Shown here in pieces: positions 21,580-32,469 of a DNA stretch of 64,000 bases. This stretch comes from Isoetes taiwanensis. Taxonomy: Eukaryota > Streptophyta > Lycopodiopsida > Isoetales > Isoetaceae. The translations under genes and the position numbers were made by a program. Under the pieces are notes generated by a model, which searched no databases, was not told the origin of the DNA, and saw only the letters and a program-made list of their open reading frames with translations. The stretch lies in the NCBI GenBank assembly GCA_021234155.1, contig JAJEKV010000034.1:14308671-14372670 (forward strand), read 5' to 3'. Every line of letters starts with the position of its first letter. The stretch's first letter is position 1.

Positions 21580-24125
21580 TTCAACTAAATGTTATTCTAG
21601 TACTAGAGTCGTACATCTGCCTCGGGAAGGAAATCTGTTATCTCATCATGCTCCAAAGGTACAGGAAAGAACAGCCTCTAGAAAAGCATCAAGCAAGGAC
21701 TCATTGAGGTTTCCTTCCTACTTCACGAAACCAGAGGCATGTGTTTTAGGCACCAACGTCGTTCTTTTTTTTGCCCTAAGACCAGATTTTCGTCATGATA
21801 CAAAGATCAATTATTCATTAGTGTGTGAAGGTGGTTTTGCTTGGTGGACTATTTGACCCTTTAGTTTACAAGTCTTATATTACAATCCTTTTTCTGCGTT
21901 CCTTAATTTTATTCATGATAATAGACTGTCGTACAAAGTATTTGTATCAAGTATCCAATGCAACAAGAGGCAACGTTTATGCTTCTACACATGCAGATGG
22001 TTGATAGGGCATTTGTAGTTGGTTGGGTATAAGTTGATATTTTGAATAACATCCATCCCACATAGCTATGCCTTTTCAATGCTTAGTTTACTACTATTGG
22101 GCCCTAGTTGTAACCACACATGTGCAAATGTTGACCGAAAGCTAAACTTATTCTTCATAAAAATAGATTGCTATAACCTTAGGCCAAGTACACTTTCGTT
22201 GACTTGCAATAATATTATAGATATCATCTAGTTGGGCTTCATACATGAGTAGTTACTATATTTTATGCACTTTTGCTTTATATATGCCTATGTACCCTCC
22301 ATGTTTTCAGAGTTATATATATAAAATAGACTGAACAATGTATTCATAATTCTTCGTGCACATAGAAAGTGGCTGGCAGAGAAATGCATGTGATATGGCA
22401 TCATGTATATGGCATGTAATGTACGTCAAGAATTACAATGTGGAGACTTCTCCCCATGCAGTGACTTGAAATATGTTGGTTGTTGCGACATGAATCATAT
22501 TGTCAGACGAATCACAAAATGGTTCACTTGCCAAGCTTGATAATACACATTCACATCCAAAGGAATTTCTTGTATGAGATCAGATGGCATGACACGTATA
22601 TTCGCATTAAGGGGCAAAAGTTTTATTGATCCATAACAAACAAAAGATTCATATTCATCCTTTAAGGTCACATGACTTGCACTTATTCCTTTATTCCATC
22701 TCTTTGTGTCAAGCATTGGGATTGGGCCTATCCATCCACGTGGGCTTGGCAAAAGCAAAAGTTCATCAAAGACTGCCTTTTTTGTTTAGATACCGTATGC
22801 ATGTCCAATATCATGTGGGCACTTGCCTCTCCATCAAGCTCTTGCCAAGTACTGGGTACAAGATTCATCGTTATAAATTTGACACGGATGTAATAAAGCA
22901 TGTGTTAGCTCACATTGATAGCACACAATAAATATGTGATTCTTTTTCTTCTAGTGTCTACCCCTATGTATATGAAATTTTGATATTTCGAGCAAAGGTA
23001 TAGTAACTAGAAAAAGTCAGTAAGGGAAAATATTAGGGCATTTTAATCTTCAAATAAACAGAGAGAATAAAGCTAATAAAGACTATGGCTACAAAAATCA
23101 AGCATAATATTACTATTTCTAATTTAAACAAAGAAAACTAAGAGTCAAGCAAAGTAGAGCAAAAGATGAACACTACTGCCACTCTTTCTACATTCAACCT
23201 ACACGTAAGATCCAGAAACATCAAAGGCTACCTGTAAGATGATGAGGCTAAATGCTTTTGCTTTTAGACATTTTCTTCAAGGTGAGCAAAATTGGCAAGA
23301 CTTTAACCCCAATTGAACTTGGAATTGTAATACCTAGTGATGGTGTATTAGAGTCTTAGATATAGTACTTATTTCACTACATAGTGGATTGACCTTTGCA
23401 AACTTTTCTCTGCATTGTCAGTATATTTCCACCAATGAGGTTGACATTTTCAATTGTCCCTGCACCCACTACGCATGTGACTATTTTAGTTGTGATTGTC
23501 ATCGAGTATATTTCTTATTCTTGAGATCCAAAGGCAATGCCTTTTTGCTATAAAATCTTCCTTGATTGTGCAATGAAGCTACGTGTTTTTCTATTGCATT
23601 ACCTTGATATCACATGGGCCACATAATGTCCATTTTTCCTTTATAAAAGAAGTCGGTGGCATGGTTTCTTCCATTCCATCTGCTTGGCCACAATGTCATC
23701 ATCACTTTCATATGGTAACATTACTAATTTTTAACATAATAACAATTTATAGTAGGAATCTTTGGCATGGAACATAATACAATTTACAGTAATGGAAATA
23801 TCTTATTAACTTAATTATTCTAGTAACAACATATACAGATTAAGAGATGTTTGTCAATGAAGATATATCCCATGAGCCATGATGCTTGCATACTGTGAAA
23901 ACACACAAAACCTATTACATAATAATCTTGAATAAACTTAATCTTGTAACAATGATGTCCCACGAGGATCCTCTTGGCTGGTTAATGTTGGTTGGTCCAC
24001 AATCCCTTCAAAACTTGTTATAACTCGGTGGGATTATTAGATATATAATCTTGTTTCCATGAGAGTGAATCTAAAAGTAATATTTGTTCTATTCTATTCT
24101 ATTCCAATATATCTTTGTTTACAAT
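21580..24125. other. Non-coding stretch
   Basis: Several ORFs of 60-100 codons occur (for example 21563-21856, 22626-22931 and 22495-22758 on the minus strand). None shows a recognisable domain or coding-like conservation. I see no gene here. Confidence 0.4.
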
Positions 24126-24225
24126 CTACATGAAAATAGAATTGAATTGATTTTTATTATCAATAGAGACAATTGATCTATGCAACTCAATAACACTACA
24201 TAATAGGCTCATTACTACTTTTTGG

Positions 24226-24314
24226 CTTGATCCTGATCGTCGATCCAGGATCCTACGGATTTGTTTTGGAAGCCACGTGATCCGTAGGATCCTGGATCGA
24301 CGATCAGGATCAAG
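24226..24314. repeat. Perfect 35-bp inverted repeat (19-bp loop)
   Basis: The left arm 24226-24260 (CTTGATCCTGATCGTCGATC onward) is the exact reverse complement of the right arm 24280-24314. The loop is TTGTTTTGGAAGCCACGTG. The right arm is the CCGTAGGATC/GATCGACGATC module of the CCGTAGG block and the left arm is an inverted copy. Perfect identity implies recent formation or selection, and it could fold into a strong hairpin or cruciform. Confidence 0.95.
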
Positions 24315-24560
24315 AACAACCTGGACCGTAGGATTTATTACATATAATTCCCAAAGCCATGCACACCGTAGGATATGTCCCAAAGCAACGTGAGCCGTAG
24401 GATCTCGGACCGACGATCAGGATCAAATCAACCTGGACCGTAGGATCGTCTATATAGAGTCTATATAGAAACCCCAAGCCATCTGGGCCGTAGGACACGT
24501 CCCAAAGCCACGTGAGCCGTAGGATCTCGGATGGTCGGATAAGCGCGACAAACATAAAAA
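24314..24560. repeat. CCGTAGG composite block, copy B
   Basis: This is a direct copy of the block at 21160-21425, with the same order of motifs and only scattered substitutions. It ends in ACATATATATGTTAGATAGATAG and ATATGTACAAG, after which an AGATTC array starts. Confidence 0.88.
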
Positions 24561-24624
24561 CATATATATGTTAGATAGATAGATAGATATGTACAAGTTT
24601 TTTAATCGATCCTAGTCCATGTTC

Positions 24625-25035
24625 TAGTTTTCTAAGAGTTTATGAAGATTCTTCCTTAGATTTCCTTAGATTTTATGAGATTCTCTTAAATTTCAACTAA
24701 AAATTATGATTTTTAGGGACTTTTCAAAAGTTACTTTTAGGAAGTTTTTAATATTTACATTCTTAGCAACTTCTTTTTTAGGTTGAGATGCTTATTCTTG
24801 CTAGTTGACCAGTCAAAGCTCATCAGCTCACTCGTATAGCATTCTAGAACATTTAACAAAAACTTACTATTTTTAGAAACTTCTTTGGAAATTACTATTT
24901 TTAGCATTAATTGATTAGTCAATGCCCAATAGCTTACCTCCATGACATTCTCCAAGATTTAATAAAAATTACTATAAACTTACTATTACTAGATACCTTC
25001 TATTTTAGGTTGAGGTGCTTATCCATCCCATTTGA
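24625..25035. repeat. AGATTC-type array, copy B, degenerate
   Basis: A short AGATTC-type section (about 24640-24690) is followed by text with recurring ACTTTTAGGAAGTT, TTGACTAGTCAAAG and AACTTACTATTTTTAGAAACTT units. It links the CCGTAGG block to the CTAGAA array. Confidence 0.6.
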
Positions 25036-25043
25036 CTAGTCAA

Positions 25044-25117
25044 AGAACATTCTAGAACTATCTAGAAGCTCTAGAACCTCTAGAATTATCTAGAACATTT
25101 TAGAACTTTCTGGGAAA
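25044..25117. promoter_or_regulatory. Heat-shock-element-like array, copy B
   Basis: GAACATTCTAGAACTATCTA continues through repeated CTAGAA units with 10-bp spacing to about 25117. Several TTC half-sites have decayed to ATC or CTC, so predicted factor binding is weaker than in copy A. Confidence 0.5.
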
Positions 25118-25237
25118 GTGTAGCCTTATGTAAGTTAAAATAACATTATAGAATATAATCGATGAGGATGAAATGATCTAAAAATTAGAATAGAATGCTT
25201 TAAAAGCATGTGGATGATCTGAACGGCTAGAATTAGA

Positions 25238-25450
25238 TTAGATTGATGATCTGGCCAATGTTTACTCTGTTCAATCTCAGCCGTTGATTTTTACTATTGA
25301 CTACTATGCTGATCTGGCCAATGTTTGGTCTGTTCAATCTTAGCCATTGATTTTTACTATGGACTACTATGCAATGGCCACGATCTATTGGTTCAGCCGT
25401 TGATTTTTACTTTGGACTACTATGCAACGGCCACGATCTATTGGTTCGTC
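25238..25450. repeat. Tandem repeat with GCCGTTGATTTTTACT core
   Basis: Three units contain (A/C)GCC(G/A)TTGATTTTTACT then GGACTACTATGC. They are flanked by GATCTGGCCAATGTTT in the first two and GGCCACGATCTATTGG in the later ones. AGCCGTTGAT-type motifs also occur at 33853-33880. Confidence 0.8.
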
Positions 25451-25468
25451 ATTCCAGGCATACCTCTA

Positions 25469-25550
25469 TAAGAATAAGAATAAGAATAAGAATAAGAATA
25501 AGAATAAGAATAAGAATAAGATTACGAATAAGAATAAGAATATATATATA
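25469..25550. repeat. (AATAAG)n microsatellite followed by (TA)n-ACAAG
   Basis: About eleven hexamer units with one interruption run into ATATATATACAAGTATTTATACTA. The last part resembles the junction motif seen at 20105, 24590 and 34160. Confidence 0.9.
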
Positions 25551-25559
25551 CAAGTATTT

Positions 25560-26700
25560 ATACTATAAAGGAGCGTATCAAGTCAACTGGTCTCTTACTA
25601 AGAGGTCAAAGTCAAAGTTGCAGTCACAGTGAAATAAAAAAACATAGCTAAAAGTGTAGTTACTCTTGACATGGATATTATCTTAACTGTTTTTATTCAA
25701 TGTGTGTGTCGCGTTGGCCAGGTGCGAAAAGCCTGATAGAATGTCAAATCTAACATTGCACAATGCAAAGGCTTACTTCCATAACTCTAAGTTGGGAGCA
25801 AAATAGAACGAGATCAAGCATATAGTATAGTATCTTGGCATCAAACTACGTTAATTGTTGTTGCAAATAGAAATGTCAGTCATCCAATGGGAGGAAGCTT
25901 TTCGCAAGCTGGTGAAATGACAATGCCGTCTAGTTCCAACCCTAGTCCAATATTCGGTCAAAGATCTGCTATTCTTTCCAATGCAATTCAGCTTTATTTG
26001 CAGTTAGAATTTATGAATTGTTAAGATAATATGGTCATCTCTCCTTTTGGAGATTGTGGTAACATGTAATGCAAGCAAGTCTTTGTATTGTTCAATGTGT
26101 GTTAAATTGTCCAGCATTCAATAATGTAAAGCTTGTTTAGTAACGAATTTGCGTCAATTTGAACATGCAAGATTTGAACGCGAGATTCTACCTTGTCTCC
26201 TGATGCATGAAGCTACATGACGTGTCCTTTGCATACATAACTCAAAATTTATAGAAGGGTCAATGATGCTAAGAAAATAGAGCATGCTACCAGGTACTTA
26301 TACACAAAATTTATAGAAGGATCAATGATGTTGACATCATAGGGCATGGCACCATACCATGAAAAATATGAGAAATTTGCGTGCTTCTATAAGCGTTAAA
26401 ACAATTTTTTTGCATTTACTAGTATAAGATGTTGTGACAAATTAGATGTTGTGACAAATTACAGGTAACAACATGAGAAAATCAAGAATAAAAATGGCCT
26501 CTCGGGTTGGGCTAATGAAGTATGGAAAAACTTTGCAAGCTGCTAGATGCTGATGTAGACATTTATTAACAACAATCAATTGCCTTCTGGGTTGAAAAAT
26601 GATGTCTATGAAAACATGACGAGCAAAACAAATGGACCTCAATTATATTTAATGTTAAAACTGCATATTTTATGGCATGCCATAATTCCAACAACTGTTG
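25560..26700. other. No recognisable gene
   Basis: Only short, unremarkable ORFs are present. ACAAAATTTATAGAAGG(A/G)TCAATGATG is repeated at about 26247 and 26311, a local 65-bp duplication. Confidence 0.4.
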
Positions 26701-26704
26701 CTAC

Positions 26705-27160
26705 CGCTTACCTTTTTAGAAATCTTTGGAGATATAAAATTGGAATAAAGCACAGGTCGCTGAAGAATAGGTTGTTTTTAAGCATGAATCAAATTTGACC
26801 AACACTTAGCTTAATTTTTCACCATCTTCTCGAGCCATAGTATCTGGGCGTTTAGTCTAGTGGTAATACACTAGGTCTAGTAATTATAGGTCTCGAGTTC
26901 GAGACCGCCCAGAATCGCACTCTGAACTGTTGGGTGTTAAAACCCACAGACGCAATGTAAAGTGGTTGGGGGCAGGGCCCAACAAAGCAATGTAGTGTGG
27001 TGTGTGGTCACATGTCCAGTTGGATGCTGCCTAGTGGCATGACGTTAAAATACTATCTATCTATCTTATTGAATCTCTTTTTGGCACGCAATTGGGTAAC
27101 ACAAAAAAGCACTTGTATCTTTCTTATGATGCAACTTGGCACACCTCATAGCCAAGTTCA
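26705..27160. repeat. Duplicated segment, copy 1 (carries a SINE)
   Basis: 26710-26850 and 27065-27160 match 31272-31412 and 31425-31535 in the same order. They share CTTACCTTTTTAGAAATCT, GGTCGCTGAAGAATA, ACCATCTTCTCGAGCC and GAATCTCTTTTTGGCAC. Copy 1 has about 200 extra bases, the SINE at 26846-27055. Confidence 0.9.
26846..27055 (+). mobile_element. tRNA-derived SINE, absent from the paralogous site
   Basis: The insertion begins TCTGGGCGTTTAGTCTAGTGG, with an A-box-like TAGTCTAGTGG, and reaches TCGAGTTCGAGACC, a B-box-like element. CTGGGCG at the start pairs with CGCCCAG after the B box, as a tRNA acceptor stem would. A tRNA-unrelated body of about 130 bp follows and ends in CTATCTATCTATC before the flank resumes. 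The paralogue near 31402-31425 lacks this block. Exact junctions are blurred because the target also reads TATCTGGG. Confidence 0.8.
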
Positions 27161-27164
27161 TAAC

Positions 27165-28495
27165 AAATGCACAAGCTCATCCAAACGAACATGCATTGCT
27201 TGCTGCAACAAAGCAAAAGAAGCATAGCGCATTGAAGTAGCGCCTTTGAATATCATAAACCATGGCAACAAACAATTGATGCACTACCAATCGATAAAGA
27301 CTTAAGAATTTTTAGCCTTTAATTACGTCAACCTAGCATTAAAAGCATAACATGCATGAACACTTCATAATCCGAGATTATTCTATCCACCCATAACAAG
27401 ATTAGCTTCTTCAAGCTATAAGTCTGCAAGAAGACTCATAATTCCATTGCTTCTAATACTTAGCTTAAACAAAAATAATAGATCTCTTGTGAAGCTACCA
27501 GCCTTTTTGTCTTTCTTGAACTCTAAAAGTGATTTGAAGTAATCTTCGATGCAAAGTGAAGGACTTCAGTGGGGGAGTCACGAATGACACTAGCTGTTTT
27601 ATCTCCACGCAAGAGAATAAAAACAATCCGCAATGCCTGCATAACGGTTTGCTGCAAGTAGGAAAAAGAACCACTTTTAAAAACGAATAGCCAATATATA
27701 TAGTTGACTGAATAAAGAAGTATCAAATCTGCAAATACTCATTTAGGATGGACAAACAATATCAAAACCAAAGATTCCACCAAAGATTAGTTTTCGAGAT
27801 GTGGCCATCTTTGGCCACCTCTCGTGCAAAAGACATTTGTTACCTTGTCAAGGAGCCAACAATATTCTCAAGCTGTCGAATCTGAAAGGAAAAGGGTACC
27901 TTAGTTAAACCCTGTAAAAATTGCTGCAAATGGATAACATCTATGATGTGCTTATCTACAATTCTCAAATTTTATCTCTACATCCTTTTCTCTAGAGCTT
28001 AGATAAAAAATCTATAACTCTGTCAATACAAAGAGAAGATTTTCGTAGCATTTTATTTCAGAACATGTGGGCATAAGACAATTTCCACATGTTTCCCTCG
28101 GAAGCCAATCCTTGAGAGTGCCCTCGATCCATCATATCCAGCAAAACAAAATAAGGAAATCATAGATTGTCATACAAAGCTCTGCATACGGATAACTTTC
28201 ATCCACCTTGCCTCAATTTCATGCAAATACATGCTTGCCATCGCATGTATTCAACAAAATGATTGGAATGCTGAGTGGAATGCAAACCATAAGGTTTTGA
28301 TCCTTTTTAGCAATAGAATATCCCAGCCTCCATAAATTACAATTCGAAGCTCTGCTTTTGCACTAGGCCATATCCTCCATCCACCTGGGACTTGTCTCAT
28401 ACATCTCTCAGACTTTATTGAACTAAAAGACTCTAATTAAAAGCAGATGCTTGCAATTTTTACTATCAGACAAAAATTAAAGCAAAGTAAAGCAA
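27165..28495. other. No recognisable gene
   Basis: There are only short ORFs, such as 27523-27726 (-). Short intron- or exon-like motifs occur but none could be assigned to a known gene. Confidence 0.4.
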
Positions 28496-28958
28496 TGATT
28501 CTTTTTTTTTTTTTTTTTTTTTTTTTGAGGGATAAAAAAGATTTTATTTACTTAGAGAGAATGATACAAAGCCACATGGCAGAGGTGCACCCATCCACGA
28601 ATATGAGATGGGGGTAGCTACGTAGCTCCAGCTTGTACTATTCTCTTTCCCGATCTAGACCAGATTAAAATAAGTGCCCCATATTTCTTCCTTTACCTCT
28701 TCTTCACATTTAAACGTTAGCCTAAATTTTTTAAGTCTTTCAAGTACCAGGTGAACTAGCTGAGTTGATGATATGAATACCTCCTGATTCTCAGCAAAGA
28801 CTCGGGCATTCCTCCTTTTCCATATTGACCCGGATCGTCCGGGCCCCGGCTATGTGAAAAGAAATCTTCTTCTTGGGACACCATTCGGAGGGAGAATTCC
28901 TAGCAGCAATTCTTTGGTTCCTAAGGGGTATTGAACCTATCCGACTCAGGCCCATACT

Positions 28959-29155
28959 TCATGCAAGCATCCCACATTCCACCAGACAATGTTCTATGGA
29001 TTCTTCTTCCTCTTCACACATAGGGCAAAGTGGGCTCACGTTATTGTCCCATTTGGAGACTAGATGATTGACCCTTGGGACCCTATGGATCACTTGCCAA
29101 AGAAAGGCGTTGATTCGTGGAGGGAGGAATTTCAGCCAAGCGTTTCTCCAGATGT
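28959..29155 (-). pseudogene. LINE zf-RVT (zinc-binding in reverse transcriptase) domain
   Basis: An uninterrupted frame ends at TGA (28959-28961). It reads WRNAWLKFLPPRINAFLWQV near the start, and then CPMC and HCLVEC, giving CxxC plus HCxxxC as in plant LINE zf-RVT domains. The FLW core is also typical. It lies where expected, 3' of the RT in ORF2. Confidence 0.85.
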
Positions 29156-29223
29156 TTTTAAGGATGTCCTCCGCGGATCACTAACTCCCACTTGGGAGAT
29201 CTTTGGAAGAAATCCCTTAGTCT

Positions 29224-29517
29224 TCAAACCATTTGTAGCATGACTTCACAAACTTGTTTGGTGTATATCGAAGGATGTACGACCCATCGACTTTGATCTT
29301 CTCTATTTATTGTGTTTGGGAGTACAGAAGCCACACATTCCCAAATTATCTTGTCTGCCTCCTTTAAATCAAAACAGGCCTGAAATGCTTCCCAACTGGC
29401 CAGGTGCTCTCCCATATACCACTGAGCACAAGAATGTATACCACAGTTTTTCCATCTCTTCACAATCCTCGCATCAGCCACTATACCTAATGGGCCTTGT
29501 TTATTGTGCAATTCCAC
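29224..29517 (-). pseudogene. LINE ORF2 segment between RT and zf-RVT
   Basis: The open piece includes IVKRWKNCGIHSCAQWY and EADKIIWE. Plant LINE ORF2 proteins carry poorly conserved sequence of this kind between RT and the zinc-binding domain. It is in a different frame from both neighbours, so at least two indels separate the parts. Confidence 0.6.
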
Positions 29518-29563
29518 TGGTACCCACCATGGAGGGGAGGTCCCTGCTTTAAATTTGCTGATA

Positions 29564-30424
29564 TCAAGCGTGAATAGTTTCTTTATGGCATTCCAAGCCG
29601 AAATAAGACCCTTGAGTGAAGGGGGAGGCTTTACATGGCTTGAGATAAAAAAAGAGAGACCATGGAAGCGAGACCTTGACGGAGGGCTTACTATGCTTAT
29701 AAGAATATAATAGAGCTTGGTTGATGAGGTGCAAACCTGGAGACTTCACCTTTTCCTGAAGAATCATCCGTATGAATTTGGCTATTAGTACTTTGCTCTG
29801 TAAGACTATGTCAAACATACCAATTCCCCCTTCTGTTTTGTCCCTCTTGTACTTCCACCAAGCAAATTTGATCGTTGCACCTTCTTCATTACCTCCCCAG
29901 ACAAAGTTTCGAATCAGCCCTTCTAACTCCTGCACCTTCTCCCTCGGAGCAAGTAGGATTGATGATATGTATACATAGGTATTACTTAGCACATGTTTTG
30001 CCACAGTAATCCTCCCTGCAAGGGATAACTTTGCTACTTTCCACCAATTTAGGTGTTTGTGTAGGCCTAGTAGCATTTCATCCCATATTCGTGCACTAGT
30101 GATGTTGATGCCCACAGGGATTCCTAACAAGCTGGAGTGTTCATCCTCAGGGATAATTTTCCATGGTAAGCTTTCCAAACATATGGGATGCCTGTTCTCC
30201 AAAGGCCACTGCACTGAGCATTTTTTCCAATTTATGAGGCAACCTGAAGCTATTGAGAAGGTGGCCAGTAGTTGTCCTGCACATGACATATTGTTTTCCT
30301 CTGCCTCGATAAACAGAAATGAGTCGTCTGCATACTGGTTACAGATTTGTTGAGAACCGTCCCACATTTCTAATCCCTGAATGATTCTTAAATAATGCAA
30401 ACGAAGTTTTAAAACTACAAACAA
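29564..30424 (-). pseudogene. LINE reverse transcriptase, C-terminal half
   Basis: A 286-codon open frame starts within RT. NQYADDSFLFIEAEE is the catalytic YADD motif, followed by FSIASGCLINWKKC (the S-G-L-x-x-N-x-x-K motif), LGIPVG, WWKVAKLSLAGRITVAKHVL and LIRNFVWGG, all characteristic of plant L1-type LINEs. Sequence before GLEMWDG, where earlier RT motifs should lie, is not recognisable. The frame is intact but the protein is only part of RT. Confidence 0.9.
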
Positions 30425-30434
30425 TCATAAACAA

Positions 30435-31265
30435 CAACAGAAGAATTGGCTTAAGCATGACACATTCATCGATTTCCATAGCTAAAACTGCTCCCCACAT
30501 ATGGCAGGTGATCATATGGATTGAGAGATGAGAGAGTCCCATAGCAATGAGCAAGTATTTAGAATAATTTCTACACAAATTCAGTACACCATGCACACTT
30601 GACATATACAACATGAACTCGGCCAAAGTACTCATAACTTTACTAAGCTTAGAGATGTGAACAGTTCTATCGTTGGTCAACACAACCAGCTAGTGTTTGC
30701 TTACTCTTTTTCTACACTAGTAAAGAAAGGGCAGAGAAAAAGATTACCTCAAGGATGTACATCCCAAGCAAAACTACGCTCAAGAGGAAAAAATATTCGG
30801 TCTCAAGTGAAAAGGGAACATTGAAGTAGCAACAAACAAACACACCTGATATTCATTCAGCATGCAAAAATGATGTATTAGAACAACATGCTTTGATCAG
30901 GGAATAGAATTAAAATATCAAGATTACACTCAAATATTTAACTCAAAACATAAAATAAGGCTGGCTGTTAAATAAATACCATACCTAAGGTTGCCAATAG
31001 TTCCAACAGGGCTTCCAGAAGCTTTATTCATTTTCCATTGAGATTTTCTTCAAGTCCCTGTCTCACGTAACACATGCCCTATAACATTGGAAATAACACA
31101 TGCCCTATAAATGCATTTCCAAACAGACCTAGCTATTGACAAATGAGTGTGCAATTCGCGCACCATAATACTGACATATGCAAATCTGTATTGATTCACA
31201 ATTGGGGGCATCCTTATAGTCATAGAAGAGACCAACAAAAATAGATAAGTTCATTATTAACGCAT
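30435..31265. other. No recognisable gene
   Basis: The minus-strand ORF 30339-30683 straddles the LINE edge and shows no domain. Nothing else was identified. Confidence 0.4.
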
Positions 31266-31271
31266 GTGCTA

Positions 31272-31535
31272 CACTTACCTTTTTAGAAATCTCTGGAGAT
31301 ATGAAATTGGAACAAAACATAGGTCGCTGAAGAATAAGTTGTTTTTAAGCACGAATCAAATTTGACCAACACTTGCTTTTTTTACCATCTTCTCGAGCCA
31401 TAGTATCTGGGTTTCTCCTTATAGAATCTCTTTTTGGCACAAAGTTGACGCAACACATTGACATAGAGAATGAGCAAAAATGAGCAAATAAAAGCACTTG
31501 TATCTTTCTTGTGATGCAACTTGGCACACCTCGTA
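31272..31535. repeat. Duplicated segment, copy 2 (empty SINE site)
   Basis: This matches 26710-27160 without the SINE. The junction reads CCATAGTATCTGGGTTTCTCCTTATAGAATCTC. It shows what the site looked like before insertion in copy 1. Confidence 0.9.
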
Positions 31536-31561
31536 GCCATCGCCTCTTTCAAATTTTCTTC

Positions 31562-31690
31562 TCAAAAATAAACTTCCTGCGTAACCTCAGCATCATCTTC
31601 ATGCATTGGCAACAGTACCAATACAGATTCCACTGAAACGGCATCAAAAACTTGCAACGGGTACATGTCTCCAAATATTCCTGTTTTTCT
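31562..31690 (-). CDS. Candidate exon, unrecognised
   Basis: The minus strand shows an acceptor-like ACAG before GGAGACATGTACCC. The frame FGDMYPLQVFDAVSVESV is followed by an acidic LPMHEDDAEVTQ. Codon-like texture and an acceptor suggest an exon, but I do not recognise the protein. It may belong with the similar minus-strand pieces to 33330. Confidence 0.25.
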   Translation of the reverse strand, partial: RKTGIFGDMYPLQVFDAVSVESVLVLLPMHEDDAEVTQEVYF

Positions 31691-31969
31691 GTGCCTAAAA
31701 CAACCGCTTAAATAGTGGAGGGAATGCAAATCGGCCTTGTTGCATAGCCAAGTCAAAAAGGAAATACGAACCTAAGGTTCAGCACAACAACATATGGAAA
31801 TAAGAATGACTTAATCATTTGGTCTGTAGACCAAATTAATTATATAGCATTTACTGCAAAATGAAGAGAACCCCTGATCTCTGAAAGTTCGGCTTCAACA
31901 AATTCAGATGACAGGCTCCTAATAGGAGGATATCATCAACATCTACGCCAACAGACTCAATTTCATGTA

Positions 31970-32100
31970 CTCATGTACTGGTGCTTTTGCTCGAAGATCT
32001 GCATTAAACTCTTCATTTGAAAGAATCGATGCCAACATGTCACGAAGAAGCTGAGCGCGTGTTTCTGATATTCCAATGCTAGTAGCAACATCAAATATGC
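31970..32100 (-). CDS. Candidate exon, unrecognised
   Basis: The frame reads DVATSIGISETRAQLLRDML followed by ASILSNEEFNADLRAKAP and VHEYM, a helical soluble-protein texture, before a stop. It is on the same strand as neighbouring candidates. No family was assigned. Confidence 0.3.
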
Positions 32101-32160
32101 CGCCCCTTTATTTCCCTAAGAACGATGCCAGCAATGCTGATAACTGTCCAGCTTCTGACA

Positions 32161-32452
32161 CAACATGGAAGATGGGTCGCCGGAATCATCCTGGTGCTGC
32201 CATGTGGCAGTCCCCTACACTCCGGAATGGAAAGAGGGGCTGCCATTCCGCTCAGCCGGTGAAGATCAAGATCAAGCCGGTGCAATCAGGAACAAGAATC
32301 GGTAAAAAAAACGCAGCTCCCATCTTCCATGTTGTGGGGGGAAGCAAATCGGTCCCCCCTTCCGCAGTGGGCAGGGGACTCGCTCCCGGCTGTCGCCGGT
32401 CGCGAGGCTCCCCCTGTCCACTGCGGAAGGGGGTCCCGATTTGCTTCCCCCC
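32161..32452. repeat. GC-rich foldback with nested inverted repeats
   Basis: The main hairpin pairs 32336-32377 (GGGGGGAAGCAAATCGG onward) with 32411-32452, 39 of 42 bases by eye, around a ~33-bp loop that is itself partly palindromic. An outer pair joins ACAACATGGAAGATGGG (32161-32177) with its exact reverse complement at 32319-32335. A third pair (GGCAGTCCCCT and AGGGGCTGCC) lies between them. GC content is far above the surroundings. It resembles a foldback or snap-back element inserted into AT-rich sequence. Confidence 0.85.
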
Positions 32453-32469
32453 ATACATACACGTCATTT

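Larger units (their letters stand above)
28500..30430 (-). mobile_element. 5'-truncated L1-type LINE
   Basis: On the minus strand the order is the second half of RT (from the YADD motif), the RT C-terminal region, a zf-RVT domain, a 3' untranslated region and about 26 A residues (T run at 28501-28526). The 5' half of ORF2, including the endonuclease and the first RT motifs, is absent. This is normal for 5' truncation during target-primed reverse transcription. Frameshifts show it is dead. No flanking duplication was identified by eye. Confidence 0.88.

Noticed and set aside
26846-26918. Functional tRNA gene
   Set aside because: The A-box, B-box and acceptor pairing are present, but T-arm geometry is wrong and an unrelated tail follows. 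The paralogue shows it is a mobile insertion.
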